From Ralstonia sp. A12 (GTDB lineage: Bacteria; Pseudomonadota; Gammaproteobacteria; Burkholderiales; Burkholderiaceae), in the NCBI RefSeq assembly GCF_000801955.1, contig NZ_JSZO01000011.1:234674-298673 (forward strand): DNA of 64,000 nt, given 5' to 3'. Shown here in pieces: positions 25,309 to 32,548 of the stretch (positions are counted from its first letter, which is position 1; every line of letters begins with the position of its first letter). The translations under genes and the position numbers were made by a program. The notes under the pieces are model-generated. The model did not search any database. It was given only the letters and a program-made list of their open reading frames with translations, and was not told the origin of the DNA.

Positions 25309-25788
25309 TCAATGCCGGCTGGCGACGCTGCGCAGGCTAGGGGTGCTTTCGGTGGTGAATGTGACTTCGCCGATGCTGTCGGTGGGTGGTGTCGGGCCGT
25401 CGTCGCGCAGGCGCTCGACTACGAGATGCACGTCGATGATGTCGGCCACACCGGCGGCTTCCAGCGAGACAAGTGCCGCAAGCTGCGCAATGGCAAACGT
25501 ATCCGCAAGCAGCGGTGTGTCATCGTGCAGATCGCCGGTAATGCGCGTGGGTTGAGCAACATCTGCAGCACGTGAAGAATGCTGCGCAGCATCGCGGGCA
25601 CGATAGGCGAAGTACGCATCGGCAAAGTGCACGCGGTGTGCGTCAAATACGCGCACAGCAGCGGTCAGCGCATCGTCGATCCAGACCGGGTCGATCGACT
25701 CGGTGCCTTCGGACGCTGCAGGCAGGCCCGCCAGCTTCAAGGCGTAGCGGTGTGTTTGCGTGCCGGGGGCGACAAAACTCAATTCCAT
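25309..25788 (-). CDS. Hypothetical protein, function unknown
   Basis: 159 residues that I do not recognise. The ATG at 25788 is supported by GGGAGG five bases upstream, a stronger ribosome site than most in this window. The sequence is mixed alpha/beta, acidic and free of membrane or signal segments. An alanine-rich helix follows PVWIDDALTAAVRVF, and the C-terminal third has ADIIDVHLVVERLRDDGPTPPTD. No cysteine is present, and no catalytic motif stands out. It is convergent with GtrA. The long upstream gap holds two palindromes that could be its operators. Codon use matches the neighbours, which supports a real gene. Confidence 0.65.
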   Translation of the reverse strand: MELSFVAPGTQTHRYALKLAGLPAASEGTESIDPVWIDDALTAAVRVFDAHRVHFADAYFAYRARDAAQHSSRAADVAQPTRITGDLHDDTPLLADTFAIAQLAALVSLEAAGVADIIDVHLVVERLRDDGPTPPTDSIGEVTFTTESTPSLRSVASRH

Positions 25789-26017
25789 ACAACCTCCCAC
25801 TTGCCGCGCGCGCATATGGGCGTGCGTCGGCTCGCCATGTTCACTCGCCCCCCGAAGCGATATCCAAGAATAGTAATGGAGCGCGTCCCCTTTTGGCGTG
25901 GCTTCGTTCTTCTGGATGATCGCCTAAGGCTTGTCTGCAAGTGGAGACATCCGCAATGTGGAGAATCCCGCGCGCGTATCAGGCAAACGTATGCGGCGCG
26001 TGCTGCATCCTTTCGAC

Positions 26018-26033
26018 CTAACCAAATGGTTAG
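26018..26033. promoter_or_regulatory. Perfect 16-bp palindrome CTAACCA-AA-TGGTTAG
   Basis: Seven-base arms at 26018-26024 and 26027-26033 match perfectly around a two-base centre. The form (AACC/GGTT arms) is what many TetR-type repressors bind. It lies 230 bp upstream of the unknown minus-strand gene and 418 bp upstream of the PAS-GGDEF gene. No TetR gene is in the window. Confidence 0.45.
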
Positions 26034-26088
26034 CTGTTCTCCGCAGGGCGCGGGTGTAGAGTTGTCAGATGTCCGGCGTCGCCGGGCG

Positions 26089-26107
26089 GCTGTCGACAAT
26101 CGACAGC
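26089..26107. promoter_or_regulatory. Perfect 8-bp inverted repeat GCTGTCGA-CAA-TCGACAGC
   Basis: Arms at 26089-26096 and 26100-26107 are perfect complements with a three-base centre, 56 bp beyond the preceding palindrome. No T-run follows on either strand, so it is more like an operator than a terminator. Confidence 0.4.
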
Positions 26108-26451
26108 GACAAACGCTGACGGGAATGACGCGGGGCGCGTTTCCTTCGCGTCGACTTCGAGTACGAGGGGGCTAGCATGGGCATGTGGTCCGTGTCCCCT
26201 CGCGGGAAGGGATTGCCCCGTTAACCAGCGGCTTCTATAGTCCGCCTCGATTCGTGCGCACGCAACGCGCGCGGACCGGTCTGCCAGCCACCGCCGGACA
26301 TGCAGACCACGAGACCGGTTACGGGGATCACGCCGACCGCCACCGCACCCGCCCAAACGCAAAGCATTGCGTTGCCAGGCACCTTGGGGCGGAATGGCCG
26401 TCATCACATCAGCCACCCCCGGGACTGCCGCATTCGCGAAACTGCATCGCC

Positions 26452-27810
26452 ATGCTTGAGGACCACCACTTGTACAAGGCTGCGATCGAACATTCGCCGA
26501 TAGGGATCGGCCTGTGCGCGCCGGAGGGTCGCTTCCTCGACGTGAACCGTGCGCTGTGCGCGCTGACAGGCCATGAAGCGCAGACCCTGCGCACGCGCGA
26601 TCTGTTCGACCTCTGCCACCCCGATCACACCGAACGCGCGCGCGATAGCGTTGACGCGCTGCTGTCTGGCCAACGCGAAGCGCTGTCGATGGAAACTCGC
26701 TTTGTGCGTCAGGACGGCAGTACCGTGTGGGTGCAGGCTGATCTTGCGGTGGCGCATGAGAGCAGCGGTGCAAGCACAAGCAAGCACCTCATCGTGCAGG
26801 TGCAGGACGTGACTGCGCGGCGCCTGGCGCTGGAGTCATTGCGTGCCTCGGAGCAGCGCCTGGCCTATGTGCTTGATGGTGCTGGCCTGGGTACCTTCGA
26901 TTGGTCAACGCGGGCGCGGCACGTGTCGTTCAACCGGCGCACGGCCGACATGCTCGGCTACGAACCCGAGGATCTGCCCAATGATCCTGATGCGTGGTTT
27001 TCGATGGTGCATCCGCAGGATGCGTCACTGAGTGCGCGTCGCATCTATCGCCATCTGCGCGGCGATGCCGAGAGCTTCGAAGTTGAACAACGCATGCGCG
27101 GCAGCCACGGGCAATGGATCTGGATTGCCGCGCGTGGCCGTGTGACCGAGCGTGATGCACGCGGCCTGGCCACGCGTGTGAGCGGTACGCTGCTCGACGT
27201 GACCAAGCGCCGCGCCATGCTTGACCAGGCGCATCACCTTGCGCTGCACGACCCGCTGACCGACTTGCCCAACGCGCGCTTGCTGCGTGACCGGTTGTTT
27301 GTCGCCATTCAAACCGCGCGCCGCGCACGCGGCCAGGTTGCCGTTGTCTTTATCGATCTCGACCGCTTCAAGCCCGTCAATGATGAATACGGTCATGGCG
27401 TGGGCGACCTCGTCCTCAAGGCCACGGCCATGCGCTTGCGCAGTGGCTTGCGTGCGTCTGACACGGTGGCGCGACTGGGCGGCGATGAGTTCGTCGCCAT
27501 CCTCACGCACTGCGCCACGCGCGACGATGTCGAGCAGACCATCGAGCGCTTGATCGATCAGCTGCAGGCACCGTTCCGTGTGGAGGGACACGTGCTGTCG
27601 ATGGGGGTGAGCGCGGGTGTGGCGCTGTACCCGGGCGATGGCCGCGATGCCCAGACATTGATCCGCAATGCCGATGCAGCCATGTATGAAGTCAAGCGTG
27701 CCGGCGGCAACGGCTTTGGCTTCCATGCTTCTCTCAACTACGAGCGGCTGATGGGTATGCGATCGCGTGACCGCGATCTCGACGTCGACGGCGAGGCCGA
27801 CGCGCGCTGA
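26452..27810 (+). CDS. PAS-PAS-GGDEF diguanylate cyclase
   Basis: 452 residues, soluble. Two PAS domains (~8-120 and ~125-250) each end in a PAC-like segment (VQVQDVTARR; GTLLDVTKRR). The GGDEF domain (~265-435) is intact: VFIDLDRFKPVND, RLGGDEFVAIL and the closing NADAAMYEVKRAG. An RASD inhibitory site (RxxD) lies exactly five residues before GGDEF, so product inhibition is expected. No EAL domain. It makes c-di-GMP from two GTP. The ATG at 26452 begins just before the first PAS helix; the upstream frame is low-complexity and lacks family sequence. It completes a local set of c-di-GMP maker, receptor and degenerate GGDEF-EAL protein. Confidence 0.92.
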   Translation: MLEDHHLYKAAIEHSPIGIGLCAPEGRFLDVNRALCALTGHEAQTLRTRDLFDLCHPDHTERARDSVDALLSGQREALSMETRFVRQDGSTVWVQADLAVAHESSGASTSKHLIVQVQDVTARRLALESLRASEQRLAYVLDGAGLGTFDWSTRARHVSFNRRTADMLGYEPEDLPNDPDAWFSMVHPQDASLSARRIYRHLRGDAESFEVEQRMRGSHGQWIWIAARGRVTERDARGLATRVSGTLLDVTKRRAMLDQAHHLALHDPLTDLPNARLLRDRLFVAIQTARRARGQVAVVFIDLDRFKPVNDEYGHGVGDLVLKATAMRLRSGLRASDTVARLGGDEFVAILTHCATRDDVEQTIERLIDQLQAPFRVEGHVLSMGVSAGVALYPGDGRDAQTLIRNADAAMYEVKRAGGNGFGFHASLNYERLMGMRSRDRDLDVDGEADAR

Positions 27811-28122
27811 TCTGGTATCGGCCGGGCTCATCCGCTCTCCGAGGCGATCTTCTTGATGCTGTTTCCTCCCTCAGGGGCGGGAATCAGTGTTTTCAGCGGG
27901 TGGTGTCGCGCCCAACCTCTCCTTGGTATTTGGTTCGATCGCATCGCTGGACGCTGTCTTCCTTGGGGCCCATCCCGATTGGGCGATGGCGCAGCGTGGC
28001 GACGATTTGCGGGCTGGCGGCCGGGCGCCACCCCGCGGCAACGCACGTGACGGCAGTAGAATGCCGGTGGGCCGAAGCCCACCCTGAGCGCCCGGTCGAA
28101 CAGGTGCACCCACGAGACAGAT
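27811..28122. other. 312-bp gap upstream of the first GntR gene
   Basis: No gene is supported. The minus strand is open in several frames across 27828-28199, which is unusual, but none resembles a protein family or has a good ribosome site. The gap must contain the promoter of the first GntR gene. Confidence 0.5.
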
Positions 28123-28803
28123 ATGAACGGAAGATCCACGTCTGCGCTAGGCGCGGCAACACGCGCCGAAGCGGCAACCGAAGAACTCAGGCGGCGCATC
28201 CTGGAAGGCGAGCTGGTGGAGGGCTATCAGCTCAAGCAGGATCTTCTCGCGGAAGAATTCGGGATCAGCCGCATCCCGGTGCGCGAAGCGCTGGTCCAGC
28301 TTGAGAATGAGGGGCTGGTCAAGATCGTTCCCCACAAAGGCGCAATCGTCGCTGAACTGTCGACGAAGGACATCGAAGAGCTGTTCTCGTTGCGCGCGCT
28401 GCTTGAATCGCATCTGCTCCGACATTCGATTCCGCGTCTCACAAAGGATGACTTCGATCGCCTCGAAGACATCCTTCGGCACTATGCGATTGAACTCGCC
28501 GAACGGCATCCCCATCGGTGGGGCGAGCTCAATACCGAGTTGCATGAGATCTTGCTGGCGCGTGCGAACAGACCCATGTCCCTGGACCTTGTTCAGTCGC
28601 TATTGCGGCAGACAGATCGTTACACCAGAGTCCAACTCTCGATCAGCGAGGCCGCAGTGGAGCGAGCCAAAGCGGAACATGAGGAGCTCGTCCGACTGTG
28701 CCGGCACGGCGAAGTGAGGGAGGCGTGCGCATTGCTCAAGCGGCATATTGAACATGCCGGTCAGGAACTCATCCTGTTCCTCCAGGAGCGACGACGGACC
28801 TGA
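28123..28803 (+). CDS. GntR family regulator with FCD domain (copy 1)
   Basis: 226 residues: an N-terminal winged helix (~12-82) with LAEEFGISRIPVREALVQLE, the GntR signature, and a helical FCD effector domain (~90-220) with RALLESHLLRHSIP and an HRWGELNTELHEILL segment that supplies metal or ligand-binding histidines. Such regulators usually repress catabolic genes until a carboxylic acid binds. It is followed 72 bp later by a clear paralogue (copy 2) with the same layout and strongly similar HTH and C-terminal sequence (LLKRHIEHAG in both). The likely targets are the adjacent transporter and hydroxyproline-type genes, which carry shared operator-like sites. Confidence 0.92.
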   Translation: MNGRSTSALGAATRAEAATEELRRRILEGELVEGYQLKQDLLAEEFGISRIPVREALVQLENEGLVKIVPHKGAIVAELSTKDIEELFSLRALLESHLLRHSIPRLTKDDFDRLEDILRHYAIELAERHPHRWGELNTELHEILLARANRPMSLDLVQSLLRQTDRYTRVQLSISEAAVERAKAEHEELVRLCRHGEVREACALLKRHIEHAGQELILFLQERRRT

Positions 28804-28828
28804 GGCAAGAAAACCCTATTGTAGAATG

Positions 28829-28843
28829 TAGAAAATATGCAAA
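28829..28843. promoter_or_regulatory. Candidate GntR operator upstream of GntR copy 2
   Basis: TAGAAAATATGCAAA matches 12 of 15 bases of the palindrome TATACAATATGCATA found at 31340-31354. It lies 33 bp before the start of the second GntR gene, where it could mediate autoregulation. Confidence 0.45.
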
Positions 28844-28875
28844 ACGGCGGTGGGTCGTGCCGTTGTTAAATTCCA

Positions 28876-29559
28876 ATGGTCACCAATAAACTTGGTCTTC
28901 GGCATGTGACGCGGGCAGAGGCCGCCGCTGATGAAATCCGACGTCGAATCCTCACAGGCCAGTACCTGGATGGTCATCAACTCCGGCAAGACGCGCTGGC
29001 CAACGAACTCGGGATCAGCCGCATTCCTCTGCGCGAGGCGTTGGTGCAGCTCGAGAGTGAAGGGCTGGTCAAGATACTTCCGCACAGGGGAGCCATCGTG
29101 TCCGAGCTTTCCATCGATGAGCTCACCGAGCTTTTTGAGTTGCGGGCGCTGCTGGAGCCCACGCTGATTCGCCAATCGGTGAAGAAGCTTTCCGCTGACG
29201 ACTTTAGGGCGCTCGATTCGATTCTGGCCGAGTTCAGTGGCGAACTGAAAGCCGATGCGCAAGACCGCTGGGGCGATCTGAATACCACGCTGCACCAACT
29301 CCTGCTTTCGAGGGCCGAGCAGCCCAAGACGGCAAGTATCGTCGCATCCTTGCTCCAGCAGACGGACCGTTACACGCGCCTCCAGCTTTCCTTGTCTACG
29401 GCAAGCCGGGACATTGCCGAAGCCGAACATCGGCAACTCGTCGAGCTCTGCCGCAAGGGGGATGCGCGGGGCGCCGCCACACTGTTAAAACGGCATATCG
29501 AACACGCGGGTGAAGAGCTGAAGAACTTCTTGCTCTCCCGTCGGCGTAATGTCAGCTAG
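28876..29559 (+). CDS. GntR family regulator with FCD domain (copy 2)
   Basis: 227 residues, paralogous to the gene before it: the same order of winged helix (LANELGISRIPLREALVQLE) and FCD domain, with RALLEPTLIRQSV and RWGDLNTTLHQLLL. Identity between the copies is obvious in the HTH, the QTDRYTR-LQLS segment and the LLKRHIEHAG tail, less so in the middle of the FCD domain. That pattern suggests one DNA site but different effector response. An operator-like site lies 33 bp before its start. A strong terminator separates it from the convergent MHS transporter. Which copy controls which promoter cannot be told from sequence. Confidence 0.92.
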   Translation: MVTNKLGLRHVTRAEAAADEIRRRILTGQYLDGHQLRQDALANELGISRIPLREALVQLESEGLVKILPHRGAIVSELSIDELTELFELRALLEPTLIRQSVKKLSADDFRALDSILAEFSGELKADAQDRWGDLNTTLHQLLLSRAEQPKTASIVASLLQQTDRYTRLQLSLSTASRDIAEAEHRQLVELCRKGDARGAATLLKRHIEHAGEELKNFLLSRRRNVS

Positions 29560-29623
29560 CCTCGTCTTCGCTGTGTTTTTCTCGCATTGCGTTGGCCAGC
29601 GATGAGCTGACGAGGCGGGATAA

Positions 29624-29656
29624 AGCAAAGAGCCGCCCAACTGGGGCGGCTCTTTG
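29624..29656. terminator. Bidirectional terminator between GntR copy 2 and the MHS transporter
   Basis: GCAAAGAGCCGCCC (29624-29637) and GGGCGGCTCTTTGC (29643-29656) form a perfect 14-bp stem with a five-base loop. Runs of A and T at the base of the stem serve both strands. Confidence 0.85.
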
Positions 29657-29676
29657 CCGTTCAGGGCGTGGTCCGG

Positions 29677-31053
29677 TTAGCGGCTTGCGCGCGCTTTCGC
29701 TTCGGCGTCGACATCGCGCAGCGATTTGCCGCGCGTTTCTTTCGCCGCGCCCACGCTGATGATCGAAATCAGCGCAGCAGCGACCAGATACAGGGCGATC
29801 GGTGTGGAGGAGTGGTACTTCTCCAGCAGAGACAATGCGATGAGCGGGGCCAGCGACCCGGCCATCAGCGGCGCGATCTGATAGCACAGCGAGAGTGCCG
29901 TGTATCGGACATTCGTTGGAAACATCTCGGTCATGAGCGCGGAATACGGCGAATAGGTCATCGACTCAATCGCCAGGCCCAATACGATCGCAGCCATGAT
30001 GATCCAGTCATTGCCGGTGTCCATCATCGGGAAGCCAATGAACCCCCAGGCTGCCGTGAGGACTGCGCCCGTCAGGTACACCGGCTTTCGACCGATGATG
30101 TCCGAGAGGTAGCCCATGAACGGAATGATCATGAAGTGCAGGGCATTGGCAAAGAACATCAGCTTGAGAATGCGTGTGGTGTCCGCACCGACAACAAGCT
30201 TCAGGTAGGTAATGGAGAACGTGACTACCATGTAGTAGAGAATGTTCTCGGCAAAGCGGGCGCCAATGCCGATCAGTACCTCTTTCCAGTGATAGCGCAG
30301 GACATAGCGAACCCCTTGTTGGGTTGCATGCTCTTTTTCCCGGCGTTCCTGTGACTCCTTGAAGATCGGGGCATCGTCGACCCTTCGGCGAATCCAGAAG
30401 CCGATCAGTACCACGACTGCGGAGAACCAGAAGGCGACTCGCCAGCCCCATGAAAGGAATTCTTGTTCTGGCAGCGTACTCGACAGCGCAAGCAGAATGA
30501 GCGTGGCGACGAGGTTGCCCGCCGGCACGCCTGCTTGCGGCCAGCTAGCCCAATAACCCCGTCGGTTGTCCGGGCTGTGCTCGCTGACGAGCAGCACGGC
30601 ACCGCCCCATTCTCCACCAAAGGCAAAGCCCTGAATGAGGCGCAACGTAACGAGCAGGATGGGTGCCCAGTATCCGATCGCATCAAAAGTGGGAAGGCAT
30701 CCCATCAGGAACGTGGTGATCCCTACGGCTACCAGACTGACCTGCAGCAGATACTTGCGACCAAACTTGTCTCCGTAGTAGCCGAAGACGATGCCTCCAA
30801 TGGGTCGCGCAGCGAACCCGACGGCGTAGAGCGCGAATGCTGCGATCAGCCCGTCGACAGGGTTCCCCGTCTTCTTGAAGAAGTGCGTACCAAATACCAG
30901 TGCGGACGCCGTACCGTAGAGGAAGAACTCATACCATTCCGCTACGGATCCGACCATCGCCGCCGCAACAACGCGGCGCAGGTCCTTTGTTGTCGTGCCA
31001 CGGCGTTGCCCCACATTGACGTCGGGGGCAGCCTCGCTGAGTTGATTCGCCAT
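29677..31053 (-). CDS. MHS-family MFS transporter (metabolite:H+ symporter)
   Basis: 458 residues, twelve helices. The opening [24 protein letters not shown], the loop [14 protein letters not shown] and [18 protein letters not shown] are signatures of the metabolite:proton symporter branch (ShiA, ProP, KgtP). It has no long C-terminal coiled coil, so it is not an osmosensory ProP. Divergent from the LhpC-type deaminase gene across 401 bp that hold two matching operator-like sites. That arrangement makes it the likely importer of the hydroxyproline-type substrate. Inner membrane. Confidence 0.9.
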   Translation of the reverse strand: MANQLSEAAPDVNVGQRRGTTTKDLRRVVAAAMVGSVAEWYEFFLYGTASALVFGTHFFKKTGNPVDGLIAAFALYAVGFAARPIGGIVFGYYGDKFGRKYLLQVSLVAVGITTFLMGCLPTFDAIGYWAPILLVTLRLIQGFAFGGEWGGAVLLVSEHSPDNRRGYWASWPQAGVPAGNLVATLILLALSSTLPEQEFLSWGWRVAFWFSAVVVLIGFWIRRRVDDAPIFKESQERREKEHATQQGVRYVLRYHWKEVLIGIGARFAENILYYMVVTFSITYLKLVVGADTTRILKLMFFANALHFMIIPFMGYLSDIIGRKPVYLTGAVLTAAWGFIGFPMMDTGNDWIIMAAIVLGLAIESMTYSPYSALMTEMFPTNVRYTALSLCYQIAPLMAGSLAPLIALSLLEKYHSSTPIALYLVAAALISIISVGAAKETRGKSLRDVDAEAKARASR

Positions 31054-31131
31054 CTTTGCTCGTCCTCTTGATCTTCCGCTGGTCGGTGGGTGGATTCCCG
31101 CCTTGCCATGAAATTGTCAGCAGCAGGATTT

Positions 31132-31146
31132 TATACAACATGCAAT
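31132..31146. promoter_or_regulatory. Candidate GntR operator near the MHS transporter promoter
   Basis: TATACAACATGCAAT, with half-sites TATACA and TGCAAT around a three-base centre, lies 79 bp upstream of the transporter start. It differs at three positions from the site at 31340-31354. The 401-bp divergent region (31054-31454) otherwise holds no gene. Confidence 0.55.
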
Positions 31147-31339
31147 ATACGAGTATGAGGGGTTACCCTTTGATGCTGATCCCAGCCTAAAGAAGGGGAG
31201 TCTGGCCAATGCAAGAAAGGCGTGTCGCGGCCCGTATAGAAGGTAATCAGGCTTGAGATCTGGCAAGTAGAGCAGATCGGGCTTCGCGCATCTGAAGGTA
31301 AACCCTGATCAATTCGCGCGCCGTCCTTCTCTCTTATTT

Positions 31340-31354
31340 TATACAATATGCATA
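31340..31354. promoter_or_regulatory. Candidate GntR operator near the LhpC promoter
   Basis: TATACAATATGCATA is an inverted repeat, TAT-R-CA and TG-Y-ATA, around a three-base centre, the form bound by FCD-type GntR dimers. It lies 100 bp upstream of the LhpC-like start and 208 bp from its partner site. Confidence 0.55.
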
Positions 31355-31454
31355 AATGTTGGCCGCTAAGCCGGCGCGCCAACATCGCTGATGCAGCTCC
31401 GGGGCACCCGTGATGCCGCTCTTTTTGAAACTTTCTGACTTTCAGGACCGCGTG

Positions 31455-32399
31455 ATGTCTTCCAAGATTTTTGAGGGTACGATCCCCGCACTCATGACCC
31501 CTTGCACGCCTGAGCGCAAGCCGGACTTCGACGCGCTTGTCGCCAAGGGATTGGAGCTCGTTGAACTCGGCATGAGCGCCGTCGTTTACTGCGGGTCGAT
31601 GGGGGATTGGCCGCTGCTGACCGAGGCGCAGCGACAGGAAGGGGTGGCCCGTCTTGTTGCGGCTGGTGTTCCAACCATTGTCGGGACTGGCGCCGTCAAT
31701 TCGAAGGAAGCCGTCTCGCACGCAGCGCATGCCGCCGAGGTTGGGGCGCAGGGCCTGATGGTCATTCCGCGCGTTTTGTCGCGAGGGGCTTCTCCTGCCG
31801 CACAAAAGGCGCATTTCTCCGCCATTCTCGCTGCGGCACCCAGCCTGCCCGCAGTGATCTACAACAGCCCGTACTATGGCTTTGCGACCCGCGCTGATCT
31901 GTTCTTCGAACTCCGCCGGCAGTTCCCGAACCTGATTGGTTTCAAGGAGTTCGGTGGTGCGGCGGACATGCGCTACGCCGCAGAAAACATTACGTCGCAA
32001 GACGAAAACGTGATCCTGATGGCAGGCGTCGACACGCAGGTATTCCACGGGTTCGTGAACTGCGGCGCTACGGGCGCGATCACCGGCATCGGCAACGCGT
32101 TGCCACGTGAAGTTCTGCAATTGGTCAAGCTGAGCAAGCAAGCGGCCAAGGGGGATGTCAAGGCCCGTCGCCTGGCCAGGGAGTTGGATGCGGCCCTGAA
32201 TGTCTTGTCATCCTTTGACGAAGGCACCGATCTCGTCCTGTTCTACAAGCACCTGATGGTTCTGAACGGCGACAAGGAATACACGCTCCATTTCAATGAG
32301 ACGGACGTGCTGAGCGATGCGCAACGCAACTATGCAGAGAAACAGTACGCGTTGTTCCGCGCGTGGTATCGCGCGTGGTCAGAGGGCCTTGACGGCTAA
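31455..32399 (+). CDS. lhpC: DapA-family 1-pyrroline-4-hydroxy-2-carboxylate deaminase (LhpC-like)
   Basis: 314 residues of the dihydrodipicolinate synthase family. The Schiff-base lysine is Lys164 in GFKEFGG, and the catalytic tyrosine Tyr136 in VIYNSPYYGF. The sequence PALMTPCTPERKPDFDALV, the GSMGDWPLLTEAQRQEGV block and ITGIGNALPREVLQL match what I recall of the hydroxyproline-pathway deaminases rather than lysine-pathway DapA. The reaction makes alpha-ketoglutarate semialdehyde from pyrroline-4-hydroxy-2-carboxylate. The next gene encodes a semialdehyde dehydrogenase, which fits. CAGGA lies seven bases before the ATG at 31455; an upstream GTG/ATG is less likely. 5-keto-4-deoxyglucarate dehydratase is the main alternative. 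Confidence 0.85.
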   Translation: MSSKIFEGTIPALMTPCTPERKPDFDALVAKGLELVELGMSAVVYCGSMGDWPLLTEAQRQEGVARLVAAGVPTIVGTGAVNSKEAVSHAAHAAEVGAQGLMVIPRVLSRGASPAAQKAHFSAILAAAPSLPAVIYNSPYYGFATRADLFFELRRQFPNLIGFKEFGGAADMRYAAENITSQDENVILMAGVDTQVFHGFVNCGATGAITGIGNALPREVLQLVKLSKQAAKGDVKARRLARELDAALNVLSSFDEGTDLVLFYKHLMVLNGDKEYTLHFNETDVLSDAQRNYAEKQYALFRAWYRAWSEGLDG

Positions 32400-32548
32400 C
32401 ACCGTTTGATTCGGCGTCACCCCGAAGGCCGCCATATCGGGTGCCTTCGGGTGTATTCACGCTAACGCTCCTCGTTTGCCCCGTGATGCAGGACACCTCT
32501 GTGTTCCTGTTGCTTCCGGCGCTACCGTCAGTCTTCTCGTATCAACTC

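Larger units (their letters stand above)
25789..26451. other. 663-bp intergenic region without a supported gene
   Basis: It separates the unknown gene (minus) from the PAS-GGDEF gene (plus). Open frames here lack ribosome sites and any family resemblance. It holds two perfect inverted repeats, at 26018-26033 and 26089-26107. A TATAGT box at about 26236 could be part of a promoter for the plus-strand gene. Confidence 0.55.

Noticed and set aside
25779..26099. A 106-codon minus-strand frame in the gap upstream of the unknown gene
   Set aside because: It overlaps the start of the better-supported gene at 25788, is very basic and lacks a ribosome site.
27828..28199. Overlapping minus-strand open frames upstream of the first GntR gene
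   Set aside because: No ribosome site, no family resemblance, and part overlaps the start of the GntR gene.
31455..32399. Annotation of the DapA-family gene as lysine-pathway dihydrodipicolinate synthase
   Set aside because: The GSMGDWPLLTEAQ block and the adjacent ketoglutarate-semialdehyde dehydrogenase and transporter fit hydroxyproline catabolism instead.
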